64,000 nt of DNA from Lachnospiraceae bacterium. Its GTDB lineage: Bacteria; Bacillota; Clostridia; Lachnospirales; Lachnospiraceae. The notes under the pieces are model-generated. The model did no database searches. It saw only the letters and a list, made by a program, of their open reading frames with translations, and was not told where the DNA came from. A program made the position numbers and the translations under genes. Positions 1 to 7,571 of this stretch are shown piece by piece; position 1 is the stretch's first letter; the number at the start of each line of letters is the position of its first letter. The DNA is taken from positions 19,971 through 83,970 of the forward strand of contig CAJTAL010000017.1 of assembly GCA_910574285.1 (NCBI GenBank), in the 5' to 3' direction.

Positions 1-1
1 G

Positions 2-1585
2 GTGGATACCGGGCTTATCTCGGCGGCAAGGATGGTTCCTGCAAAGGCGCAGGCGATCGTAGACGCGAATGCGGGCAAGACTGATTATCAGAAGATGCTT
101 GCTTATAAGAATGCGATCTGTGACAGGGTGGTTTATGATGAAGCCGCCATTGGACCAGGTTATAACGCTTCTAATAAGCCCTGGCAGTTAATCTCCGTAT
201 TTGACGATGATTCGAATACGAATGTCGTCTGTGAAGGTTATTCCAAGGCGTTTCAATATCTTTGTGATCTGTCAGAATTTAGTAATGCAAGATGCTATAC
301 CGTATCAGGCGGGATGGCAGGGGGAACCGGCGGAGGCGCCCATATGTGGAACATCGTATCCATTGACGGCGGGAATTATCTGGTAGATGTGACCGACTGC
401 GACGAGGGTACGATAGGGGCTCCTGACTTGTTGTTTCTGGCGGTTCCTTCAGAAGGAAGCTGGGATACACAGTATAATTTCTCTGTAGGCTTGAATTATA
501 AGTATGATAATGAAATGCTCGGGTTATTTGGCGAGGAGATATTAAAGCTGTCAGGCAAGTCTTATGACCCGTCTACATCTCAGGCCGCACCTGTCCGGCC
601 GGGTAATACAGGAACCCCGGATAATTCCGGCCAGCCAGGAACTCCGGATATCCCGGATAATTCCGGTCAGCCGAGTACTCCGGAAACCCCGGATAATTCC
701 GGTCAGCCGAATACTCCGGAAACCCCGGATACCTCTGTGGAGGAAAAAGATCCGGAAGAAAAGCCGGAAGAAAAGGAACCGGAGGAAAAGGAACCGGAGA
801 AAAAAGATCCGGAGAAGACCGAGGGATCAGACAAAACGGACACGGCGGAAAAGGATGAAGACGCAGACAAACCGACATTTGACGTTGTAAGTATGGATAC
901 TTCCGACGGAGGCGAATATAAGGCTGTGGAAGAGTGTATCAGGGCAATGTATGTGCGGAACGGAGATGAGCTGGAGTTTGTAGACGCGTCTAAGATTGAG
1001 GAACTGGTAAGAAGTAAATTATCCCGGAAGCACAGGATATCCGCATCAAATGTCCAGGTTCATGAGATCTCACTTAAGGTTAAGAATGAGAAGGGCGAGT
1101 GGGAGGTTGTCTCTGCAGAGAATTTCCCGAAGGATGGAATTCAGATTACCATGCCGTATCCGAAAGGTACAGGTAAAGAAGGGTATCTGTTCTACGGACA
1201 GCATCTGTTCGCGGAGGATGTAAATGAGTATAAGGCAGGAACGACAGAAGATCTGGAGATCGTGAAGGAAGATAACGGAATTACTTTTGTTGTTCATGGA
1301 TTGTCGCCGGTGTCTGTCGGATGGAGCCAGGAAGAAAAGGACGAGAATTCCGAAGCCTCTGCATCTGAAGGGACAGATCAGCAGTCAGGTACGGCGGGGA
1401 CGGATCAGCAGTCAGGTACGACAGGAACCAGCCCGCAGGGAACCAGTGTTAAGAGCCCGAAGACAAGCGACAGCAATGTTATTTTGATGTATGAGATAGT
1501 GATGTTGTTAGCTATGGGAATCATAATTGGCATGGAGGCCAGATCAAGGTCATCACGGAGAAAAGAAGCGTCTGGCAGGAAGTAG
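2..1585 (+). CDS. Transglutaminase-like surface protein, 5' end cut by the window
   Basis: The reading frame is open to the window edge, so the true start, with any signal peptide, lies upstream. About 527 residues are visible. A transglutaminase-like core is seen near the start: Cys in VCEGYSKAF (about residue 77), His in AHMWN (about 115) and Asp in LVDVTDCD (about 130) form the expected Cys-His-Asp triad. A low-complexity Pro/Thr linker follows (12-residue repeats of the NSGQPxTPETPD type, then Glu/Lys-rich), then a module ending in HGLSPVSVGW that is common in Lachnospiraceae surface proteins. The C-terminus has two GTDQQSGT repeats, the motif SPKTSD, one hydrophobic helix and a basic tail, which is the layout of a sortase substrate with a non-standard motif. 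It probably acts outside the cell as a peptidase or crosslinker; the substrate is unknown. Confidence 0.75.
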   Translation: MDTGLISAARMVPAKAQAIVDANAGKTDYQKMLAYKNAICDRVVYDEAAIGPGYNASNKPWQLISVFDDDSNTNVVCEGYSKAFQYLCDLSEFSNARCYTVSGGMAGGTGGGAHMWNIVSIDGGNYLVDVTDCDEGTIGAPDLLFLAVPSEGSWDTQYNFSVGLNYKYDNEMLGLFGEEILKLSGKSYDPSTSQAAPVRPGNTGTPDNSGQPGTPDIPDNSGQPSTPETPDNSGQPNTPETPDTSVEEKDPEEKPEEKEPEEKEPEKKDPEKTEGSDKTDTAEKDEDADKPTFDVVSMDTSDGGEYKAVEECIRAMYVRNGDELEFVDASKIEELVRSKLSRKHRISASNVQVHEISLKVKNEKGEWEVVSAENFPKDGIQITMPYPKGTGKEGYLFYGQHLFAEDVNEYKAGTTEDLEIVKEDNGITFVVHGLSPVSVGWSQEEKDENSEASASEGTDQQSGTAGTDQQSGTTGTSPQGTSVKSPKTSDSNVILMYEIVMLLAMGIIIGMEARSRSSRRKEASGRK

Positions 1586-1632
1586 CAGGATCACCGGTCT
1601 GTGAATAGAATTACATAATAGAAAGCTGACGA

Positions 1633-1681
1633 ACAGCGTCTGATTTGAGGTTTAAGAACTTTAAATCAGACGCTGTTTTTA
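1633..1681 (+). terminator. Rho-independent terminator
   Basis: A perfect 14-bp stem (1633-1646 with 1663-1676) is followed by five T. It lies just after the surface-protein gene and should end its transcript. Confidence 0.9.
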
Positions 1682-1782
1682 CTATACAGGGAACAGTGTT
1701 CCGGATATGATGTAACCCCTGGGAGATATCGTGTTGGATAAATTCTGTATTTCTGGGATACGAATCCAATTTTGATTTTTTG

Positions 1783-1811
1783 TTGACATATGGGAAAAGT
1801 CGTGATACCAT
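1783..1811 (+). promoter_or_regulatory. Candidate promoter of the SleB-like hydrolase
   Basis: TTGACA (1783-1788), a 17-nt spacer and TACCAT (1806-1811). The -35 is perfect and the -10 is weaker. It would give a leader of about 110 nt. A second possible promoter (TTGTAA at 1851, TATACT at 1876-1881, 19-nt spacer) lies right after the WalR-like box. Confidence 0.55.
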
Positions 1812-1831
1812 ATCCTTCGTTGTGTACAACG

Positions 1832-1848
1832 TGTAACAAATTTGTAAT
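1832..1848 (+). promoter_or_regulatory. WalR-like (YycF) binding box
   Basis: TGTAAC, five bases, TGTAAT is an exact match to the two-component WalR consensus TGTWAH-N5-TGTWAH known from Firmicutes. A third TGTAAT follows at 1852-1857 with a 3-nt gap. The downstream gene encodes a cell-wall hydrolase, the usual class of WalR target. Binding is inferred, not shown. Confidence 0.5.
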
Positions 1849-1929
1849 ATTTGTAATAATTTTTAAAAATTTGAATATACTTTATTAAAACAATATTCAT
1901 GTTTTGTAACAATAGGAGGATACAGATTG

Positions 1930-2553
1930 ATGATAAAAAATAAAACAATAAATTCGGTTGTTGCGGTTGTCTCGGCATGCTCCCTGATGGCAGGGTTCAC
2001 CAGCGAGGCGGCTTCTCTGCAGCCGGGGGGAAGAACGGTAACGAGCACAAAGGAAAACCATGTATTAGAGACGCAGAATGATACATTGCAGGTAATGCCT
2101 GACAGGATTATGGTTTCCACCAAAGAGAAGATAGAAGAAGAACAGAGAAGAATCAGTGCTGAGATCGAGCAGAGAGAGCGTGAAGCCAGAGAAAAGGCAG
2201 AACGGGAGACAGAAGCTTTACGCGCGCAATATCAGGAGCTGATGGCGTCTATTATCTTCTGTGAAGCTGGAAACCAGCCGTATGAAGGACAGGTTGCGGT
2301 AGGAGCAGTAGTTATGAACCGTGTGAAGAGCAGTGTATATCCGAATAGTATCGAAGCAGTGATTTACCAGTCGGGACAATTCAGTCCGGCATCTACGGGA
2401 TGGCTTGACAGAGTAAGAAGTTCCCGCAGTTATACGGCGACATCTATGCAGGCGGCAGCAGATGCCCTTGCCGGATCGAATCCCATCGGAGAATGTCTGT
2501 ATTTTGACCAGGGCGGATACGGGATGAAGATCGGAGCACATTATTTTCATTAG
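1930..2553 (+). CDS. SleB/CwlJ-type cell-wall hydrolase, secreted
   Basis: A 207-residue protein. The N-terminus is a signal peptide (basic start, hydrophobic stretch to about residue 24). Residues 60-100 are a Glu/Arg-rich coiled coil. The C-terminal ~130 residues form the Hydrolase_2 (SleB/CwlJ) domain with FCEAGNQPYEGQVAVGAVVMN and QFSP near YQSG; the Glu in FCEAGNQ is the likely catalytic acid. The family cleaves peptidoglycan, in spores or in vegetative walls; the coiled-coil linker favours a vegetative role. The ATG at 1930 is preferred over TTG at 1927 because AGGAGG (1914-1919) is then 10 nt away; either is possible. It appears to be monocistronic, with an upstream WalR-like box. Confidence 0.85.
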   Translation: MIKNKTINSVVAVVSACSLMAGFTSEAASLQPGGRTVTSTKENHVLETQNDTLQVMPDRIMVSTKEKIEEEQRRISAEIEQREREAREKAERETEALRAQYQELMASIIFCEAGNQPYEGQVAVGAVVMNRVKSSVYPNSIEAVIYQSGQFSPASTGWLDRVRSSRSYTATSMQAAADALAGSNPIGECLYFDQGGYGMKIGAHYFH

Positions 2554-2575
2554 GCTTTGTTTTGCGGAAAAATTG

Positions 2576-2632
2576 AGTGGCTGCTGCAAAATAACAGATT
2601 CGCGGAAGAATCATTATTTTGCAGCAGCCACT
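2576..2632. terminator. Bidirectional terminator between convergent genes
   Basis: An 18-bp perfect inverted repeat (2576-2593 with 2615-2632) sits between the plus-strand hydrolase and the minus-strand glgB and can serve both transcripts. Confidence 0.85.
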
Positions 2633-2642
2633 TTGCCGTTGT

Positions 2643-4439
2643 CTAACTGATTTTATAATAAACGGCAGAATGCGGGCTTAATGAGAATGCAGCGCAATGC
2701 TTTTTAAGCGTAATTTCTTTATCTGCATCTTTATATGTCTTTGTGCCTCCATATTCCGGTGCATCGCTTGCGAGAAGCAGAGTCAGCTTCTTCGCGTTAT
2801 CCAGCGTGATTTCATAGTCTTCCTGCGTTTGGTCTGAGAAGTTGAAGACAGCAAGAAGTCTTTCTTTTTCTGAGATTCTTTCGAATGTATAGATGCAGCG
2901 TTCTTCCTGGTGGCAGTCGATCCAGCGGAAGCCATCGGTACTGTAGTCGTTCCGGTAAAGCGCCGGATGTTCCAGGTAGAGCAGATTCAGGTTTTTCATA
3001 AACCGGTGGAAAGCGTCATGGATCGGATAAGTCAGGATATCCCAGTCCTGTGCCCGTTTCTCGTCCCATTCCCTGAACTGGCCGATTTCATTTCCCATGA
3101 AGTTCAGCTTCTTTCCCGGATGCGCGTACATATACATATAGAGGGCGCGTGCCTGAGGGAATTTGACGTCGTATTCTCCGTTCATCTTCTGCATGATCGT
3201 GGCTTTTCCATGTACGACTTCATCGTGGGAGAGGGGCAGTAAGAAAGCGTCGTTGTAGTAGTACATCATGGAGAAGGTAAGTTTATGGTAATTTGCCGGC
3301 CGGTATATAGGATCAGTGCGGAAATAATCCAGCGTATCGTTCATCCAGCCCATATCCCATTTATAATCGAAACCGAGCCCTCCTTCGGAAACCGGTCTGG
3401 TAACGCTCGGGTAGGATGTGGAATCTTCGGCGGAGAGCATGGCGTCTGGGTGCCGTTCTTTCAGTCCGCGGTTCATCTCGCGGATGAAATCAACGGCAGT
3501 ATTATTGACTCCTCTCGCCGGGTCGCCCTGCCAGTAGATGATCCGGCTGATGGCATCCATGCGGATTCCGTCTATATGGTATTCCGTAAGCCAGTAGTTG
3601 GCGGCGGACTGAAGGAAACTTCTGACCTCGCCGCGGGAATGCATGAAGTTGCAGCTACCCCATTCACTGACTCCGACGTCCTGGTTCGGATACTCATACA
3701 GGGCGGTTCCGTCATAGTTGGCGAGGGCGTAGCCGTCTACGGCGAAATGAACCGGTACAAAATCCAGGATGACTCCGATGCCATGCTGATGGCAGGCGTC
3801 AATGAATGCCATCAGTTCATCGGCGGCGCCATAGCGGGATGTGGGGCTGAAAAAGCCGGTATTCTGGTAGCCCCAGGATTCATCGCAGGGATGCTCGCTT
3901 AGGGGCATGATTTCTATATAATTATAGCCGTATTCCTTCAGATACGGGATCAGGATATCCGCCATCTCCGTATAGGTGTACCAGTCGTCCGCCTGGTCGG
4001 AGGGCTTCTTAAAAGAGCCGAAGTGAATCTCGTAGATATTAAGCGGCTTGTCTTTACAGTCGGTACGTTTCTGCATCCATATGGAATCGTGGTAGGTATA
4101 ATCGGAGAGGTCGCGTATATAAGACGCAGTATTGGGTCTTAGTTCCATCCCGAATCCGTAGGGATCGCAGTGGTCGATATAAGAATTACCGTGTTTGTAG
4201 ATCCGGTACTTGTACATCATTCCCGGTGCGGCGTTTTCGGCATAGCATTCCCAGAAATTTCCGTCATAGATCTTGTGCATCTCCATTTCCTGCCAGTCTG
4301 TAAATTCTCCGATCAGTGAGATCCTTGCTGCGCCCGGTGCGAATGTACGGAAGGTGACGCCTTTAGCTTCCGGATGTGCGCCTAGGAATCGGTATGCGTC
4401 GAATACTTTCCCGGTATAGAATCCATAAAAATCCATCAT
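2643..4439 (-). CDS. glgB: 1,4-alpha-glucan branching enzyme
   Basis: A 598-residue GH13 enzyme that makes alpha-1,6 branches in glycogen in the cytoplasm. The N-terminal CBM48-like domain (FRTFAPGAARISLIGEFTDW) is followed by the catalytic barrel: DGIRMDAIS with the nucleophile Asp (about residue 295), SAEDS with the acid Glu (about 336) and LSHDEVVHGK (about 403). A C-terminal all-beta domain ends in SAVYYKIS. It is slightly short for the family because it lacks the extra N-terminal module. AGGAG directly abuts an ATG at 4446-4448, so the ATG at 4437-4439, nine bases further in, is the better start. No other glycogen genes are adjacent, so it appears to be a lone transcription unit divergent from the TetR gene. 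Confidence 0.95.
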   Translation of the reverse strand: MMDFYGFYTGKVFDAYRFLGAHPEAKGVTFRTFAPGAARISLIGEFTDWQEMEMHKIYDGNFWECYAENAAPGMMYKYRIYKHGNSYIDHCDPYGFGMELRPNTASYIRDLSDYTYHDSIWMQKRTDCKDKPLNIYEIHFGSFKKPSDQADDWYTYTEMADILIPYLKEYGYNYIEIMPLSEHPCDESWGYQNTGFFSPTSRYGAADELMAFIDACHQHGIGVILDFVPVHFAVDGYALANYDGTALYEYPNQDVGVSEWGSCNFMHSRGEVRSFLQSAANYWLTEYHIDGIRMDAISRIIYWQGDPARGVNNTAVDFIREMNRGLKERHPDAMLSAEDSTSYPSVTRPVSEGGLGFDYKWDMGWMNDTLDYFRTDPIYRPANYHKLTFSMMYYYNDAFLLPLSHDEVVHGKATIMQKMNGEYDVKFPQARALYMYMYAHPGKKLNFMGNEIGQFREWDEKRAQDWDILTYPIHDAFHRFMKNLNLLYLEHPALYRNDYSTDGFRWIDCHQEERCIYTFERISEKERLLAVFNFSDQTQEDYEITLDNAKKLTLLLASDAPEYGGTKTYKDADKEITLKKHCAAFSLSPHSAVYYKIS

Positions 4440-4643
4440 GTTTTTCATCTCCTGTAATCATAAAAGAACTTTATCGTTCTCAAGTAAAATAATAGACAGT
4501 AGTTGCCTTTTGATTTATAATAATTATACTTGCCGAGTGAGAAGATATCCACCGACGATATAAGCAAAGGGATGGATAACCGACAGTTCATAAAAAATGT
4601 CGGTTATCGTCTGCGGCAGGGTACAGGACAGGAGGCAGTGCAT

Positions 4644-5186
4644 ATGGATCTTCGTATAGAAAAAACGGAACGGGGAATTAAGAATGCGTTTATAGAGCTT
4701 CGATCCAGGAAGCCGTTAGAGAAGATTACGGTGAAGGAATTATGTGAACTGGCATGTATCAATAAGTCCACATTTTATTCTCATTATAAAGATATTTACG
4801 ATCTGTCCGACAGTATGGAAGCCGAGGTGGTTAGGTCGATCACGAACAGTATCTCACATCCGGAATACATTATGGAGAGACCGGCGGAATTTACCAGGGA
4901 ATTATTTCTTGCGTATTTGTCTCAGAATGCACTGACCATGATATTGTTCTCCGGGAGCCAGCGCAATCATCTTGTAGACAGGATTGAGACCAGTATTAAG
5001 GAAATGGTGTTTAAAGAATATCCGGAGCTTCGGAATGATGAAAAATGGAACATAATCTTAAGTTACTGCATTCAGGGAGGGTATCATACATTTCAGAGGA
5101 ACAGGGAAGGCGACAGGAATACGCTGATCGCTACGATAGGGAAGATCACGGAAGCTGTACAGGAATTATATGAAAAATTTATGTAA
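4644..5186 (+). CDS. TetR/AcrR-family transcriptional regulator
   Basis: A 180-residue regulator. The N-terminal helix-turn-helix is seen as RSRKPLEKITVKELCELACINKSTFYSHYKDIYDL (residues about 17-50), the TetR_N pattern with the Phe-Tyr of the recognition helix. The C-terminal half is helical and variable, as expected for a ligand-binding and dimer domain. An upstream in-frame ATG at 4530 exists, but AGGAGG at 4630-4635 sits 8 nt before the ATG at 4644 and the residues before it look non-coding. The target is unknown; it is divergent from glgB, which could be regulated by it, but no operator is evident. Confidence 0.85.
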   Translation: MDLRIEKTERGIKNAFIELRSRKPLEKITVKELCELACINKSTFYSHYKDIYDLSDSMEAEVVRSITNSISHPEYIMERPAEFTRELFLAYLSQNALTMILFSGSQRNHLVDRIETSIKEMVFKEYPELRNDEKWNIILSYCIQGGYHTFQRNREGDRNTLIATIGKITEAVQELYEKFM

Positions 5187-5201
5187 ACAGTAAAAATGAT
5201 A

Positions 5202-5230
5202 TTGACTGAAAGAACATTTGTTTGTATAAT
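5202..5230 (+). promoter_or_regulatory. Strong promoter of the DNA-repair operon
   Basis: TTGACT (5202-5207), a 17-nt spacer and a perfect TATAAT (5225-5230). LexA-like box 1 lies inside the spacer and box 2 at the expected transcription start, so a bound repressor would block RNA polymerase. Confidence 0.85.
5212..5223 (+). promoter_or_regulatory. LexA (SOS) box 1
   Basis: GAACATTTGTTT fits GAAC-N4-GTTY, the Gram-positive LexA/DinR operator core. It lies between the -35 and -10 elements. Confidence 0.75.
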
Positions 5231-5236
5231 AAACAG

Positions 5237-5248
5237 GAACAGGTGTTC
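5237..5248 (+). promoter_or_regulatory. LexA (SOS) box 2
   Basis: GAACAGGTGTTC is a perfect GAAC-N4-GTTC operator core at the predicted transcription start, 25 bp (start to start) after box 1. Two boxes on one promoter suggest tight repression. Confidence 0.8.
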
Positions 5249-5295
5249 TTTTTATTTAAGACTTTTTTATTAAGAGTGTTATCCGGAGGGAGAAT

Positions 5296-6675
5296 ATGGG
5301 GAAGCAGGAGTTGATAGGCGGACAAGAGATGTCTGATGTGCGAACATGCGGGAGAACTACAGATGTCAGAAGGGGTATGGGTCTGTATGAGAAGCTGAAT
5401 ATTTTGACGGATGCGGCGAAGTATGATGTGGCGTGCACCTCCAGCGGGACTGCGCGGAAGAGCGACGGAACGGGAATCGGCAGTTGTGAGCAGTCGGGAA
5501 TCTGCCATAGTTTTTCGGCGGATGGCAGATGTATCTCGCTGCTTAAAATTCTTTTCACGAATGAATGTATCTTTGACTGCAAATATTGCGTGAACAGGAA
5601 GAGCAATGATGTGGAGAGGGCGTCTTTTACACCGGAAGAGGTATGTACGCTTACGATGGAATTCTATAGAAGAAATTATATTGAAGGATTGTTCCTTAGT
5701 TCCGGTATTCTTAAGAGTCCGGATTATACAATGGAGCTGATCTGCGCGACATTATACCGGTTAAGGCGGCAGTGCAATTTTCAGGGATATATCCATGTGA
5801 AGGCGATCCCGGGCGCCAGTCCGGAGCTGATACGGCAGACAGGGTTCCTTGCGGACAGAATGAGCGTGAATCTGGAACTTCCGACGGCAGAAAGCCTGAG
5901 AGCTCTTGCTCCCCATAAGACGCGGAAGAATATCCTGACTCCGATGCGCCTGGTGCAGAACCGGATGGAGGAGAACAGGCAGGAAATCCAGTTATATCGG
6001 AATGCGCCGCGTTTTGTTCCTGCCGGACAGAGTACGCAGATGATTGTCGGGGCTTCGCCGGAGACAGATTATCAGATTATACGAGTGGCAGAATCGCTGT
6101 ATCAGAGATTCGAATTAAAGAGAGTGTTTTATTCGGCGTTCGTGAATGTCAATGATGACGCCGCGCTTCCGGCTAAGACGGGGGAAGGACCGCCTCTTCT
6201 GAGGGAACACAGGCTGTATCAGGCCGATTGGCTGCTGAGGTATTATCATTTCCGGGCGGAAGAGCTTCTTACAGAAGAGGATCCGAATTTTAATGTGTTG
6301 TTTGATCCAAAATGCAATTGGGCGTTGAAGCATTTGGAGAAGTTTCCGGTGGAGATTAACCGGGTGGATTATAAGATGCTGCTGCGGGTACCGGGGATCG
6401 GCTATAAGTCGGCGATACGGATCGTCAAAGCGAGACGGCTTGGCATACTGGATTTTGCGGATCTGAAGAAGATTGGGGTCGTACTTAAAAGAGCGCTTTA
6501 CTTTATTACATGCAGCGGCAGGATGATGTATCCGACGAAGATAGAGGAAGATTATATAGCAAGGAATCTTCTTGTCGCAGGAGAGAAGCTTCCGGCAGAA
6601 GTGACCAACATGGGATACCGGCAGCTTTCGCTGTTTGATGATGTGAATTTCAGTGCGCCTGAAACATCCGTGTAA
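5296..6675 (+). CDS. Putative DNA modification/repair radical SAM protein (TIGR03916 type)
   Basis: A 459-residue protein. The radical SAM cluster motif is ECIFDCKYCVN with Cys91, Cys95 and Cys98 (C-x3-C-x2-C), an uncommonly early and compact site preceded by ADGRCISLLKILFTNE. A TIM-barrel-like region follows. Near residues 360-385 the segment LRVPGIGYKSAIRIVKARR is a helix-hairpin-helix, a DNA-backbone-binding fold. This arrangement matches the family known as rSAM_link_UDG, which co-occurs with uracil-DNA-glycosylase-type partners and is thought to act on DNA damage; the reaction is not known. GGAGGG at 5285-5290 sets the start. It is the first gene of an operon with two LexA boxes in its promoter, which supports a role in the DNA damage response. 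Confidence 0.88.
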   Translation: MGKQELIGGQEMSDVRTCGRTTDVRRGMGLYEKLNILTDAAKYDVACTSSGTARKSDGTGIGSCEQSGICHSFSADGRCISLLKILFTNECIFDCKYCVNRKSNDVERASFTPEEVCTLTMEFYRRNYIEGLFLSSGILKSPDYTMELICATLYRLRRQCNFQGYIHVKAIPGASPELIRQTGFLADRMSVNLELPTAESLRALAPHKTRKNILTPMRLVQNRMEENRQEIQLYRNAPRFVPAGQSTQMIVGASPETDYQIIRVAESLYQRFELKRVFYSAFVNVNDDAALPAKTGEGPPLLREHRLYQADWLLRYYHFRAEELLTEEDPNFNVLFDPKCNWALKHLEKFPVEINRVDYKMLLRVPGIGYKSAIRIVKARRLGILDFADLKKIGVVLKRALYFITCSGRMMYPTKIEEDYIARNLLVAGEKLPAEVTNMGYRQLSLFDDVNFSAPETSV

Positions 6676-6718
6676 GGGACAAAGTGAAGTATTATATATA
6701 AGATGAAGGAGAACTTCT

Positions 6719-7489
6719 ATGAAGACAGTATATGTGTGTAATGATACGGTTACCGGGATTTTTTCCGGTATCTATGATGCCTGGAAGTCGAAAAAAGGAG
6801 AAGAGGAGTGTGAGATCGCTCTTAGGGGGATGCTGAGTCAGCAGCTATTCTGTGACTATGTGGAAGTAGAGGAGACGGAGCATAAGGCGGCTGCGGTAGA
6901 GGCGCTGATTAAAAAGCATCTGGGGAGGCGGGCATATTGGGATATCTACCATGCGGTGCTGTCGGCAGACAGCAAAAAAGGAGACGCCGTCCTTGGAACG
7001 ATGCTGGCAGCCAGAGCCATACCGGACAGTACAAAGATTATGGAACATCTGAGCCATCCAAAGGTAGAGAAGGTGTTTGAACTCAGCAGGAATGTAGGCG
7101 GGGAGGCCCATAGCTATAAAGGATTCCTGCGTTTCAGGGAGCTTTTAAACGGTGTGCTGTATGCGGAGATTGAACCGAAGAATCAGATTCTGACTTGTCT
7201 TGCGCCGCATTTTGCTGACCGTCTTCCGGTGGAGAACTGGATGATCCATGATAAGACGCATCGGATGTTTGCCGTCCATGAGGCAGGGAAGAAGTGGGTA
7301 ATTCTGTGGGGAGAAGAGATAGACGAGACGGTATTGGAGATGGTATCGGATAAGGAAGAAGAGTATGCCAGGCTTTGGAGAGGATTCTGCCGGACGATCG
7401 CAATCGAGAGCCGCAGGAATCCCCGGTGTCAGATGCAGCATCTGCCGCTTCGGTATCGCGGGAAGATGACAGAATTTTCACTGTACTAG
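6719..7489 (+). CDS. TIGR03915 / DUF4130 family putative DNA metabolism protein
   Basis: A 256-residue soluble protein with no signal peptide or membrane segment. The N-terminal half begins MKTVYVCNDTVTGIFSGIYDAW, typical of the partner family of the preceding radical SAM protein. The C-terminal DUF4130-like half contains HSYKGFLRFRELLNG (about residue 125), ILTCLAPHFADRLPVENWMIHDKTH and ends in YRGKMTEFSLY. In many proteobacteria this module is fused to a UdgX-type uracil-DNA glycosylase; here no glycosylase domain is seen, so it stands alone. GAAGGAG at 6706-6712 supports the start, 43 bp after the radical SAM gene, so the two should be cotranscribed. The biochemical role is unknown; action with the radical SAM enzyme on damaged DNA is the best guess. 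Confidence 0.85.
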   Translation: MKTVYVCNDTVTGIFSGIYDAWKSKKGEEECEIALRGMLSQQLFCDYVEVEETEHKAAAVEALIKKHLGRRAYWDIYHAVLSADSKKGDAVLGTMLAARAIPDSTKIMEHLSHPKVEKVFELSRNVGGEAHSYKGFLRFRELLNGVLYAEIEPKNQILTCLAPHFADRLPVENWMIHDKTHRMFAVHEAGKKWVILWGEEIDETVLEMVSDKEEEYARLWRGFCRTIAIESRRNPRCQMQHLPLRYRGKMTEFSLY

Positions 7490-7571
7490 TTCAAAAAGTA
7501 ATGGATATTTAAATAAGACGGTGATATGATGGTAACCGAAGACTATAAATATTCGGAGTTGAACAGGTAGG

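Larger units (their letters stand above)
1586..1929. other. Intergenic region between surface protein and hydrolase
   Basis: This 344-bp AT-rich stretch has no credible gene. It holds the terminator of the upstream gene, a 13-bp palindrome at 1690-1702, a sigma-A-like promoter at 1783-1811 and a WalR-like box at 1832-1848 ahead of the SleB-type hydrolase. Confidence 0.7.

Noticed and set aside
1690..1702. Palindrome GGAACAGTGTTCC resembling a LexA box
   Set aside because: The half-sites are three bases apart, not four as in the LexA boxes at 5212 and 5237, and it lies over 200 bp from the next gene in a non-repair context.
7529..7570. 13-codon frame just before the helicase gene
   Set aside because: It lacks a ribosome site and any repeated codon pattern; overlap with the helicase start is likely chance.
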